Counted from the stretch's first letter, positions 43,301 to 52,254 are shown. The stretch is 64,000 nt of DNA from an uncultured Dehalococcoidia bacterium (GCA_958295685.1 OY282365.1:1550001-1614000), one strand, 5' to 3'. Notes: a model not told the origin generated them from the letters alone. A program made the numbers and translations.

Positions 43301-46300
43301 CTATCCGCGACCTAGCGGTCGCGGCCCCATTGAAGCGACAGGAAGTAGGGCGGGTCTGTCCATACGCAGTCAACTATCCGCGACCTAGCGGTCGCGGCCC
43401 CATTGAAGCTAGTTCAGCAGCGAGCGGCCGCCGCGGCCGCGCCCGTCTATCCGCGACCTAGCGGTCGCGGCCCCATTGAAGCGACGCCGATAAATCGGCT
43501 AATCTGTGGATACCGGGCCTATCCGCGACCTAGCGGTCGCGGCCCCATTGAAGCTCGACACGCTCCGAGAACTCCGCGACGAAGTGATGCTCTATCCGCG
43601 ACCTAGCGGTCGCGGCCCCATTGAAGCTCCTCATCGCCGGTCACCCGTAAGACCTCGGCGGCCTATCCGCGACCTAGCGGTCGCGGCCCCATTGAAGCCG
43701 GACAGCCGCCAGGCGCTCGGAGATTGACGAGTCCCAGCTATCCGCGACCTAGCGGTCGCGGCCCCATTGAAGCAAGGCGGTTCGCCAAGGTCTCATGTGG
43801 CTGAAGATTCTATCCGCGACCTAGCGGTCGCGGCCCCATTGAAGCGGGGGGGGGGGTGACAAATGAGTGAGAGGGCCGACTATCCGCGACCTAGCGGTCG
43901 CGGCCCCATTGAAGCACGGGCTCCGGCGGTGACGTTACCCTGACCGTCCGGCTATCCGCGACCTAGCGGTCGCGGCCCCATTGAAGCGTTGCCGGGGGCG
44001 ACGATAGGGAGCGGCTCAGGGAGCTATCCGCGACCTAGCGGTCGCGGCCCCATTGAAGCTTCGGGGGGGGGGGGTATCTAGGTACCCCCCCGACCTATCC
44101 GCGACCTAGCGGTCGCGGCCCCATTGAAGCTTCCCCCGCTTTACCTTGTAGGGAGAGAACTAACTATCTATCCGCGACCTAGCGGTCGCGGCCCCATTGA
44201 AGCGCGGAATCTGTAACCCCTTCTAGCTTCAATTGACCGATCTATCCGCGACCTAGCGGTCGCGGCCCCATTGAAGCGCGCGCCTCGTCCGCACGGCAAA
44301 GTTCCCTCGAAACCATCTATCCGCGACCTAGCGGTCGCGGCCCCATTGAAGCTGCGCGTTGTCGTGTAAGCGGTCAAGCATCTGGCTGACTATCCGCGAC
44401 CTAGCGGTCGCGGCCCCATTGAAGCGCCGGGTGTGCCACGACCTGCGTGGCTGCTGAACGCCTATCCGCGACCTAGCGGTCGCGGCCCCATTGAAGCTTC
44501 CATCTTTGCCCCCTTGTCTGTTCACCAATTCGCCTATCCGCGACCTAGCGGTCGCGGCCCCATTGAAGCATAATCGACCGTGAACCGGAGGCGCGACGAG
44601 TTCACCTATCCGCGACCTAGCGGTCGCGGCCCCATTGAAGCGAAGCAGAAACCTGGACGGTGTCGTCGATCTGGCGTCTATCCGCGACCTAGCGGTCGCG
44701 GCCCCATTGAAGCTCCCCCTTAGGTGCGCCGCCTGTCCAGGCGGCGCACACCTATCCGCGACCTAGCGGTCGCGGCCCCATTGAAGCGGACGACGTCCAG
44801 ATTAGATCGATGATCGCAAGCGTCTATCCGCGACCTAGCGGTCGCGGCCCCATTGAAGCGAAAAGATAGTTCGGGAGATAGACCTAGAACAGCAGCTATC
44901 CGCGACCTAGCGGTCGCGGCCCCATTGAAGCTACGGCAGGCAGCCGCAGACGCTAGTGGCTGTCACCTCTATCCGCGACCTAGCGGTCGCGGCCCCATTG
45001 AAGCATCGTCGTGCTCATGTCTGAGCCTCCTTACTTGTATCTATCCGCGACCTAGCGGTCGCGGCCCCATTGAAGCGCGTCTACCGTGACCGATACCCCG
45101 CCCGGTATCCACTATCCGCGACCTAGCGGTCGCGGCCCCATTGAAGCCCAGGTCATGTTCTTGCCGCGCTCGCTCTTGTACGACTTCTATCCGCGACCTA
45201 GCGGTCGCGGCCCCATTGAAGCTGCTCGTCGATGTCGCTGTAGAACATGTACTCGACGCCTATCCGCGACCTAGCGGTCGCGGCCCCATTGAAGCTCACT
45301 CTCTGGCATCCGCTATCTCCTCCAGTTTCTTCTATCCGCGACCTAGCGGTCGCGGCCCCATTGAAGCAATAGGTCTTTCAGTCCCATCTTCCCCCACTTT
45401 CGTCTATCCGCGACCTAGCGGTCGCGGCCCCATTGAAGCCTCGGCTCCATGGTTACCTCCCCATCATGGACGGCTCTATCCGCGACCTAGCGGTCGCGGC
45501 CCCATTGAAGCTGCGCGTTGTCGTGTAAGCGGTCAAGCATCTGGCTGACTATCCGCGACCTAGCGGTCGCGGCCCCATTGAAGCGCCGGGTGTGCCACGA
45601 CCTGCGTGGCTGCTGAACGCCTATCCGCGACCTAGCGGTCGCGGCCCCATTGAAGCTTCCATCTTTGCCCCCTTGTCTGTTCACCAATTCGCCTATCCGC
45701 GACCTAGCGGTCGCGGCCCCATTGAAGCATAATCGACCGTGAACCGGAGGCGCGACGAGTTCACCTATCCGCGACCTAGCGGTCGCGGCCCCATTGAAGC
45801 GAAGCAGAAACCTGGACGGTGTCGTCGATCTGGCGTCTATCCGCGACCTAGCGGTCGCGGCCCCATTGAAGCTCCCCCTTAGGTGCGCCGCCTGTCCAGG
45901 CGGCGCACACCTATCCGCGACCTAGCGGTCGCGGCCCCATTGAAGCGGACGACGTCCAGATTAGATCGATGATCGCAAGCGTCTATCCGCGACCTAGCGG
46001 TCGCGGCCCCATTGAAGCGAAAAGATAGTTCGGGAGATAGACCTAGAACAGCAGCTATCCGCGACCTAGCGGTCGCGGCCCCATTGAAGCTACGGCAGGC
46101 AGCCGCAGACGCTAGTGGCTGTCACCTCTATCCGCGACCTAGCGGTCGCGGCCCCATTGAAGCATCGTCGTGCTCATGTCTGAGCCTCCTTACTTGTATC
46201 TATCCGCGACCTAGCGGTCGCGGCCCCATTGAAGCCCAGGTCATGTTCTTGCCGCGCTCGCTCTTGTACGACTTCTATCCGCGACCTAGCGGTCGCGGCC

Positions 46301-46670
46301 CCATTGAAGCTGCTCGTCGATGTCGCTGTAGAACATGTACTCGACGCCTATCCGCGACCTAGCGGTCGCGGCCCCATTGAAGCTCACTCTCTGGCATCCG
46401 CTATCTCCTCCAGTTTCTTCTATCCGCGACCTAGCGGTCGCGGCCCCATTGAAGCAATAGGTCTTTCAGTCCCATCTTCCCCCACTTTCGTCTATCCGCG
46501 ACCTAGCGGTCGCGGCCCCATTGAAGCCTCGGCTCCATGGTTACCTCCCCATCATGGACGGCTCTATCCGCGACCTAGAGGTCGCGGCCCCATTGAAGCC
46601 TTGAACCCCTGGAGGGCAAGCCAAGCCATACCCTCTATCCGCGACCTAGAGGTCGCGGCCCCATTGAAGC
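40318..46670 (+). CRISPR. type I-G CRISPR array, 88 repeats and 87 spacers
   Basis: Counted by hand: 36-bp repeats beginning CTATCCGCGACC and ending GCGGCCCCATTGAAGC, with spacers of 34-40 bp. The repeat folds into an 8-pair stem CCGCGACC/GGTCGCGG around TAGC, leaving ATTGAAGC as the likely crRNA 5' handle. The last two repeats (46564 and 46635) carry A for C at repeat position 16, and after a further 38 bp a broken repeat starts CTATCCGC at 46709, so this is the old, trailer end. Fifteen spacers are second copies from a block duplication, and two spacers share one protospacer. Confidence 0.98.
44353..46563 (+). repeat. tandem duplication of a 16-spacer block inside the array
   Basis: The spacers at 44353-45475 recur in the same order at 45512-46563, except that the spacer at 45077-45111 is absent from the second copy. 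The offset is 1159 bp before that point and 1088 bp after it. The repeat at the junction (45476-45511) is canonical, whereas the one after the second copy has the variant base. Confidence 0.95.
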
Positions 46671-46866
46671 GGTCGGATCGGCATGGTCTACCCCGCGCCG
46701 GCCCTAAACTATCCGCACATCCTGAAGGCTCGCACTCCTTCTGCCATAATACAAGACTGGTGGCACCCTATTGATCTGGGACCTTGTTCAACGACCGGCT
46801 GTCGTCGTTGAACAGGTGTCGCTGGTCATGTAGCATCAAGGGTAACCCTTATGACTTGGAGACCCC
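46671..46866 (+). promoter_or_regulatory. trailer and upstream region of the TIR gene, with an 11-bp inverted repeat
   Basis: After the broken repeat at 46709, TGTTCAACGAC (46785-46795) and GTCGTTGAACA (46804-46814) form a perfect inverted repeat with an 8-bp loop and no T-run. That fits an operator or RNA hairpin rather than a terminator. It ends 52 bp before the TIR start codon. A GGAG precedes the ATG. No clear sigma70 hexamers were found. Confidence 0.5.
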
Positions 46867-47277
46867 ATGAAGACATACAATTTATTCATCAGCCATTCGT
46901 GGAACTATGCTGACCAATACGACCGACTCGTCGAGCTGTTGAGAGAAAGGAGGTACTTCGCATTCAGGGACTACTCAGTTCCTATGGATGACCCAATTCA
47001 CGATGCGGGCACCGATGATCAGCTACGCCAAGCCATCCGCGATCAGATGACGCCGTGCCACGTTGTTCTCATTCTGTCCGGAATCTATGCCACCTACAGC
47101 AAGTGGATAAACATAGAGATCGACTTGGCAGAAAGCGGCTTCTCTCAAGCGAAGCCCATCATTGCGATAAGGCCTTGGGGAAGCGAACGAATCTCTGCAC
47201 CAGTGAGGCAGGCTGCCGATAGAATTGTTAGGTGGAACACCGAGAGTGTCGTAGGAGCAATCCGAGATCTTGGATGA
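46867..47277 (+). CDS. ThsB-like TIR protein (DUF1863/MTH538 type)
   Basis: 136 residues. NLFISHSWNYADQYDRLVELL, FRDYSVPMDDPIHDAG, and CHVVLILSGIYATYSKWINIEI are the signature of the TIR-like proteins used as the sensor-synthase (ThsB) in Thoeris. The catalytic Glu candidate lies in NIEIDL. PIIAIRPWGSERISAPV and VRWNTESVVGAIRDL complete the fold. Thoeris ThsB enzymes make an NAD-derived signal after phage infection. No ThsA (SIR2-SLOG or macro-domain) gene follows; instead the ATGA overlap couples it to a membrane protein. Confidence 0.85.
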   Translation: MKTYNLFISHSWNYADQYDRLVELLRERRYFAFRDYSVPMDDPIHDAGTDDQLRQAIRDQMTPCHVVLILSGIYATYSKWINIEIDLAESGFSQAKPIIAIRPWGSERISAPVRQAADRIVRWNTESVVGAIRDLG

Positions 47278-47729
47278 TGGTTGATTCAGAACGGGATCAA
47301 CTCCTGGAGATTTACAAGCTCCACGCTGAGCTGGCTGACCGTGTGAGCCAGAGACGGGAAGGGGCGAACCGCCTATATGTCAGTTTGAATGTCGGGTTGG
47401 TGGTGTTCCTCGCTGCCCTTCTCAGATTTGGGTTTGGAGATGCCCCCGAACGCTTGGTGCTCGGTACAATCGGCGGTTTCGGAGCATTGTTATCGGTTTC
47501 ATGGTTCATCGTCATCCACTCATACCGGCAGCTCAATAAAGAGAAGTTTCGCGTGTTACACAAATTGGAAAAGCAGTTGCCCTATCAGTTTTTCACGTTG
47601 GAGTGGGACCCACAATCAGAGGGTAAGAAAAGCAACCGCTACTGGAAGCTGACACACGTTGAAGTGACCTTGCCAACCATCTTTTGCGGAATGTTCTTGC
47701 TATTCATTGCCTATTCAACTCTCAAATAA
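47274..47729 (+). CDS. small three-helix membrane protein coupled to the TIR gene, candidate effector
   Basis: 151 residues from ATG 47274, overlapping the TIR stop. Three hydrophobic segments are at about 34-52, 60-82 and 127-148, with a soluble Lys/Arg-rich loop between the second and third (SYRQLNKEKFRVLHKLEKQL, then PYQFFTLEWD). The SYRQLN...KF...EKQLP pattern resembles families described as RipA-like octameric or SLATT-like membrane proteins that sit next to TIR or nucleotide-sensing genes. Membrane permeabilisation on signal is an inference from this context. Confidence 0.75.
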   Translation: MMVDSERDQLLEIYKLHAELADRVSQRREGANRLYVSLNVGLVVFLAALLRFGFGDAPERLVLGTIGGFGALLSVSWFIVIHSYRQLNKEKFRVLHKLEKQLPYQFFTLEWDPQSEGKKSNRYWKLTHVEVTLPTIFCGMFLLFIAYSTLK

Positions 47730-48055
47730 GTCCCCTGAGGGCAATTGATCCCGCCCGATATACGAGTCCATAGCTCATCAATCTTCTTGTTGATGGTCTT
47801 CCATACGGGGCTGGCCACCACAGCGTCGGTGGCGCGAATGTGCTCGCCACCATCGTCGGGGATGTCAGGCTAGGTGTCGCTGGAGTCGCTCCTCAGCACG
47901 ATGTCGAAGGTCTCGGCGGTCTGGAGAAACGGCCATCATACTCGACTACGGGAGAGCCCAGGACTGCGCTGGACGCAGGTGGAACTGGTATCGCTTCACA
48001 CGGGACACCCGCGCCGCTTCCAGTGTGTGGCTGGTGATGAGGGTGTTGTTGCGAG
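47730..48055 (-). pseudogene. gene-free stretch with a C-terminal coding remnant
   Basis: On the minus strand about 47727-47860 reads DIPDDGGEHIRATDAVVASP, then VWKTINKKIDELWTRISGG, and stops after LRVE at the end of the membrane-protein gene. A stop codon lies just upstream and there is no start, so this is a fragment of a lost gene, not recognised. The remaining 190 bp up to the glycosyltransferase contain nothing I can name. Confidence 0.4.
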
Positions 48056-48841
48056 TCAAGAGGGTGTGGTTGGCGGTGTTGTATCCGAAGGGCGGCCTAG
48101 CTGGAATACCTTCCTGGCGGGCTTTAGCACGGGGAACAGCAACAGCCCCAGCAGGCCATTATTCCAGCAGATACGGGCCACTTCCAGGTTGGCCTTGAGA
48201 ATTCTCACGATGTTCTTGTTGGAATTGCCGCCCGGCGCCATATTCACCAGTACTCGTCTCAAATACTTCACCTTGATTCGGTGCTTGTATAGCAGCCGCA
48301 GCATGAAATCCTGGTCCGCTGCGACAGGATACCGCAAGTCGAACATGCCATGATGTTCATAGACGCGCTTCCGCACGAAGAACGTCATGTGTGGAGGCAA
48401 CCAACCAAAGCGCACCTTTGCTCTACGGTAGTCGCCAGCCTTCCAATATCGAACTGTCTTGCCGGCTTCGTTCATGTAAATTTGATCGCCGTAACAAGCA
48501 TCAACGTCTTCATCCGACTGGAAGACATCCATAACGGCACGAATGACAGACTGATCTCCGTATTGGTCATCGGCGCTTATAAAATGCACCACGTCGCGGG
48601 AGGACCCGGTAGTCCTGTCAATGCCCTTGTTTATCCCGTGGAAGATACCTTCGTCCGGCTCACTGATAAGGACTGTGATTCTATCCTGATACGCTTCAAG
48701 GACGGCCAACGTCCCGTCCGTGGAGCCGGCGTCTACGACGATAATTTCGAGCTCGTGCTCGTGTTGCTGGGACAGTATGGATTCCAGCACACGACCAATC
48801 CGCACGTCGTTGAACACAGGGATTACGACAGAGATCTTCAT
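48056..48841 (-). CDS. family 2 glycosyltransferase
   Basis: 261 residues. MKISVVIPVFNDVRIGRVLESILSQ and the following VVDAGSTDGT are the nucleotide-sugar-binding start of GT-A/GT2 enzymes. HFISADDQYGD holds the DXD-like metal motif and VAADQDFMLRLLYKH the acceptor-side ED-like motif. It probably adds one sugar at the inner face of the membrane during surface polysaccharide synthesis. It is the last gene of the minus-strand polysaccharide cluster, 9 bp after the aminotransferase. Confidence 0.9.
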   Translation of the reverse strand: MKISVVIPVFNDVRIGRVLESILSQQHEHELEIIVVDAGSTDGTLAVLEAYQDRITVLISEPDEGIFHGINKGIDRTTGSSRDVVHFISADDQYGDQSVIRAVMDVFQSDEDVDACYGDQIYMNEAGKTVRYWKAGDYRRAKVRFGWLPPHMTFFVRKRVYEHHGMFDLRYPVAADQDFMLRLLYKHRIKVKYLRRVLVNMAPGGNSNKNIVRILKANLEVARICWNNGLLGLLLFPVLKPARKVFQLGRPSDTTPPTTPS

Positions 48842-48850
48842 GGAATCCCG

Positions 48851-49879
48851 CTAGCCATCGAATGACCCGATGGTCTGAACGACCCTGTCCAGCTGCGCCT
48901 CGCTGACTTCCGGATACATCGGAATCGACAGGACGGAACCAGCAAGCCGTTCGGAGACCGGGAAATCGCCCATGCCGTACCCGAGCGACCGGAACGCCGG
49001 CTGGAGGTGCAATGGGACCGGGTAATGTATCCCGACGCCGATCCCGCTATCGGAAAGGTGCTGCCTCAGCTCTTCCCTCCGGCCGCTTCGGACGACATAG
49101 AGATGATAGACGTGTCTGCCACCGGGCATATGGGCGGGCAGAGTCAACCACGGAAACCCGCCCAGGGCCGCGTCATACTTCGCGGCGACCGCCCTGCGCG
49201 CCTCGTTCCACTCCTCTATGTGGCCCAGCTTTACCCCCAGGACGGCAGCCTGGAGCGTGTCAAGACGACTGTTGACTCCAACGTATTCGTGCAGGTACTT
49301 GTCGGTCCGTCCGTGATCCCGCAGCATTCGCACGGTGGCGGCCAGCTCCTCGTCGTTCGTAACCACCGCCCCGGCGTCGCCATAGGCCCCCAGGTTCTTG
49401 GCCGGATAGAAGCTGAAGGCCGCCACGTCGCCCCAGCCTCCCACTCGTTTGCCATTGTACTCGGCCCCATGCGCTTGCGCTGCGTCCTCGATGACCTTGA
49501 TGGAGCGCCGCCTGGCAACCTCCATTATCTCCGCCATAGGCGCCGGCTGTCCGTATAGATGGACGGGAATGGCCGCCCTGGTCTTGGGGGTGATAGCTGC
49601 GCTGAGGCCCTCGGCAGTCATGTTGAAGTGGGACGGGTCCACGTCAACGAAGACTGGCGTTGCCCCGACTGCAGCGATGGCCTCGGCGGTGGCAATGAAG
49701 GTGTTGGCGGTGGTAACCACCTCATCGCCAGGGCCGACCTCAAGGGCTTTGAGCGCCAGGGTCAGGGCATCGGTCCCGTTGCCGACGCCCACCGCGAACC
49801 CCGCATCGCAGAAGGCGGCGAACTTCCGCTCGAAGTCGGACACCTCAGGGCCATTGATGAATTGGGCGCTATCCAGCAC
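48851..49879 (-). CDS. DegT/DnrJ/EryC1/StrS sugar aminotransferase
   Basis: 342 residues from GTG 49879. NGTDALTLALKAL, VIEDAAQAHGAEYNGKRVG and SFYPAKNLGAYGDAGAV (PLP Lys161) define the family. It transfers an amino group to a nucleotide keto-sugar. The frame stays open upstream and reads IPLVDLKAQYAAIKQEVRSA in the usual family N-terminus, but without ATG, GTG or TTG. The real start is therefore probably a rare codon such as ATT near 49967. A methyltransferase relic overlaps that region. Confidence 0.9.
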   Translation of the reverse strand: MLDSAQFINGPEVSDFERKFAAFCDAGFAVGVGNGTDALTLALKALEVGPGDEVVTTANTFIATAEAIAAVGATPVFVDVDPSHFNMTAEGLSAAITPKTRAAIPVHLYGQPAPMAEIMEVARRRSIKVIEDAAQAHGAEYNGKRVGGWGDVAAFSFYPAKNLGAYGDAGAVVTNDEELAATVRMLRDHGRTDKYLHEYVGVNSRLDTLQAAVLGVKLGHIEEWNEARRAVAAKYDAALGGFPWLTLPAHMPGGRHVYHLYVVRSGRREELRQHLSDSGIGVGIHYPVPLHLQPAFRSLGYGMGDFPVSERLAGSVLSIPMYPEVSEAQLDRVVQTIGSFDG

Positions 49880-49977
49880 CCCATCAATGGCGGACCGGAC
49901 CTCCTGTTTGATGGCGGCATACTGCGCTTTCAGGTCGACCAGGGGGATGGGATGGATGACAGGAATCCTCGCTTCTC

Positions 49978-50875
49978 CTAACTTCCAGCGGCGCCGTCCT
50001 TCGGCGCCAATACTATCAGGCTGGAATAGACACGGACGCCACGGACCCGCTTGTAACAGTACCGGAGCGCTCTCAGGGCGAAGGGAACCCGTACCAACAC
50101 CTTCTTAAAGAGATTCCGTAGTCGGCTTCTTCCCGGCGCCTCCCACAACTCTTTGGAAAACATATCCCCAGAGTGAGGTCTCCGGTGATGACGAACGACG
50201 TCGAATCCGTATTTGTCCGCCAGATAGGTCATGGTATTCAGACCAAAGAAGTGAACGTGGTCCGGTATCTCCCAATCGAAGACATCCCACCTTCCTACCT
50301 GATGACTGCTCTCGCCGGTCTTCAAGATCACTCTGCCCCCGTTTTTTAGTAGGTCTTGTAAACGACCAAAGAGCCAAGGAAAGCTGTTGATGGGAATGTG
50401 AGAAACCACATTTATGAAGATGATTCTATCGAATGAGCCAAAGCTCCAGTTCTGTCGCAGCTTCGAAGGTTGACTCGATAATGGCAGCGCCGGAGACTTG
50501 GCGGGCTTTTGCGGCCCTGGCCGGGTTGGGTTCGATACCCACGCCCACAAACTCGGGGCTCAGCAGCTCCAGCAGGCGGCCCGTTCCACATCCCACGTCG
50601 AGCACCGTTCCTGCATCTCCAGCCTCGGGGGCAATTAGTGGAAACCACAGGTTGTAGTACTCCACAGAAGCCCGATAGTAGGTTTCAGGGTCGGAGACTT
50701 CCATGTCTTCATGGCCGTGCGCGGCTTCATGATGTACTCTCTCTTCCCCAGGAGAGGGATGCACAAAGAGCAACCCGCAGTCGCCCCGACAGGCAAAGAC
50801 TGTGTATCCACGCGTGGAGAACTGAAGAGCGCTGGAATGCCCGCAGAGGGGACATGAGGGCTTCAGGCCGCTAAT
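49978..50875 (-). pseudogene. class I SAM methyltransferase with zinc ribbon, interrupted by a frameshift
   Basis: The first part, in one frame, reads SCPLCGHSSALQF, then VFACRGDCGLLFVHP (four-Cys ribbon) and GTVLDVGCGTGRLLELLSP (SAM motif I), and ends near 50430. The second part, in another frame, continues FGSFDRIIFINVVSHIPINS and HVHFFGLNTMTYLADKYGFD to the stop at 49978. The two join sensibly near 50435-50445, so a single indel separates them. Either the gene is dead or the base call is wrong. Related two-part proteins methylate sugars or small metabolites in polysaccharide clusters. Confidence 0.75.
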
Positions 50876-50882
50876 TATGGGT

Positions 50883-51692
50883 CTATTCCCTTCCTGGGGA
50901 TACCTGGGGGTTCACGCCCTTGCGGCGACAGACTAGGAGCAGATTCCCGCGGGTAGCCTTGGCGTGGATTTCCCCCGTGTTATAGCCGATGACGTACTCC
51001 CGCTCGATGATCAGTCCCACCTCCGTGAACAAGCGTCTGAAGGAGCTCCTCGAGTACCCGTGCATGAACCCTTCCAGGGGGCTGCCGTCCAATTGAGTGG
51101 AGTACACTTTGTCGCCGGCGTCGAGGTTGGGGTCGACAACCGACCGGAGATACTCCCAGACCGCGGTCGGCCAGCTCCGGTGGAACCCTTGCCCTTCGCC
51201 CAGGTGCCAGCGATTTATCGCATCCACGAACAACAGCCCATTCGGCCGCAGCACCCGGCCCAGCTCCTGTGCGGCTTTCCGTCTATCGACGGCAGAGGTC
51301 AGACAGGAGAACGGGAAGAAGAGGCAGGTGACCAGGTCGAAGGACTCGTCGGGATATGAAATGCCGATCAGGTCGCAGACCTCGACCGCGCTGAATCCGC
51401 TCCCCTCTCGGGACTCGGCGATTGCGACCATTCGAGGACTGGCGTCGAACCCATAGAGTTGAATATCGGGCAATGCCTCCTTCATCCGGGTCCAACGCGA
51501 GCCGGTCCCGCAGGCCGCATCCAACACCGACAGCGGGCGCGCCTCGGCCTGGGCGTACTTCAACACGATCCGGTCGACGGAGTCGTTGAAAGCCTGCCGC
51601 CGCGCTCCGACAGTGTCCTCGTAGGTGGCTGCTATCTTATCGAATCGAGTCTGAACCGTAAGTCTGTGTTTCGAGGAACGGGCTGCGCTCAT
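50883..51692 (-). CDS. class I SAM-dependent methyltransferase
   Basis: 269 residues. The DTVGARRQAFNDSVDRIVL helix precedes motif I LDAACGTGSRW, then LYGFDASPRM (motif II) and LFVDAINRWHLGEGQGFHRS. The target is unknown; its place in the polysaccharide cluster suggests a sugar or lipid intermediate. In the ancestral order its ATG overlapped the stop of the glycosyltransferase now at 53022. An insertion of about 1.3 kb separated them and left a copy of the glycosyltransferase end next to this start. Confidence 0.85.
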   Translation of the reverse strand: MSAARSSKHRLTVQTRFDKIAATYEDTVGARRQAFNDSVDRIVLKYAQAEARPLSVLDAACGTGSRWTRMKEALPDIQLYGFDASPRMVAIAESREGSGFSAVEVCDLIGISYPDESFDLVTCLFFPFSCLTSAVDRRKAAQELGRVLRPNGLLFVDAINRWHLGEGQGFHRSWPTAVWEYLRSVVDPNLDAGDKVYSTQLDGSPLEGFMHGYSRSSFRRLFTEVGLIIEREYVIGYNTGEIHAKATRGNLLLVCRRKGVNPQVSPGRE

Positions 51693-51800
51693 GCGTGATC
51701 CTTGACTGGGGCTGCGGCCTCAGACCCTTGCCCTTGAATCGCAGGCCCCGGAATTGCCGTGGCCGCATTCGTACCTGTAAAACGTCATTCTGAATCCACA
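51664..51800. repeat. direct repeat, left copy (methyltransferase start plus glycosyltransferase end)
   Basis: Similar over its length to 52993-53115, with a 20-bp indel and several substitutions. Shared blocks are GGGCTGCGCTCATG and CGGCCTCAGACCCTTGCCC. Left: intact methyltransferase start and a relic of the glycosyltransferase 3' end. Right: intact glycosyltransferase end and a relic of the methyltransferase start. It brackets the E4 iteron elements and the antitoxin gene. Confidence 0.75.
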
Positions 51801-51846
51801 GCGTAACTGTTCAGTCCTAGTGAGGGAATGCCCCCTCCCTCTCCGG

Positions 51847-51866
51847 ATACCGGCCTGCGCCGGTAT
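51847..51866. repeat. REP-like palindrome
   Basis: ATACCGGC, loop CTGC, GCCGGTAT: a perfect 8-bp inverted repeat in the context GAATGCCCCC...ATGACGG. This context is common in intergenic REP sequences of diverse bacteria. It lies 60 bp from an element with a REP-transposase-like motif. Confidence 0.6.
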
Positions 51867-51924
51867 GACGGCGGCTGTGCGATAACGAGAGTCCTCATGG
51901 ACTCATAACAGCTACGAACAGGGG

Positions 51925-52216
51925 TGCGGGGGGGGGGGGCAGAGCCGGTTTTGCCGAAAACTGTCCCAAACTGTTCCATTTTGTCCCATATCGTAGCTGA
52001 GGGGTTCGATTTCGTGGAACAAATGTGGGGCACTTGTGGAACAGGTCTGGAACGGGACCGGTACAGTTCCGGGACAATTGTGGGACAGGTCCCGGGGGTG
52101 AGGGCGCCCCTTGTGTGCCCTTACGGGCCGGTTGGTTCCGTGCACGTGGTTCGGCATGATCATGGCTGCGTTCCTTCCACGTAGATATCGTAGTACAGGA
52201 GTTCGCGGCTGTCAAG
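51925..52216 (-). mobile_element. iteron element E4a with REP-transposase-like signature
   Basis: Minus strand: TTGACA (52215-52210), 17 bp, TACGAT (52192-52187), ATG 52163 opening MIMPNHVHGTNRPVRAHKGR. Then come seven 11-bp units of degenerate GTCCCAC/GTTCCAC words, AGCTACGATATGG, and the inverted word TGGGACAGTTTTC. It is the sister of E2a, with more diverged iterons. Confidence 0.65.
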
Positions 52217-52254
52217 GGGCGGGGAGCGGTCGGTAAGCCGCTCGTCCGAATTTA

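Noticed and set aside
40318..46670. Many short frames with repeated YPRPSGRGPIEA or RDLAVAAPLK peptides
   Set aside because: These are translations of the CRISPR repeat in different frames, not proteins.
46867..47729. Classical Thoeris (ThsA + ThsB)
   Set aside because: No SIR2, SLOG or macro domain is present in the partner gene, which is a short membrane protein.
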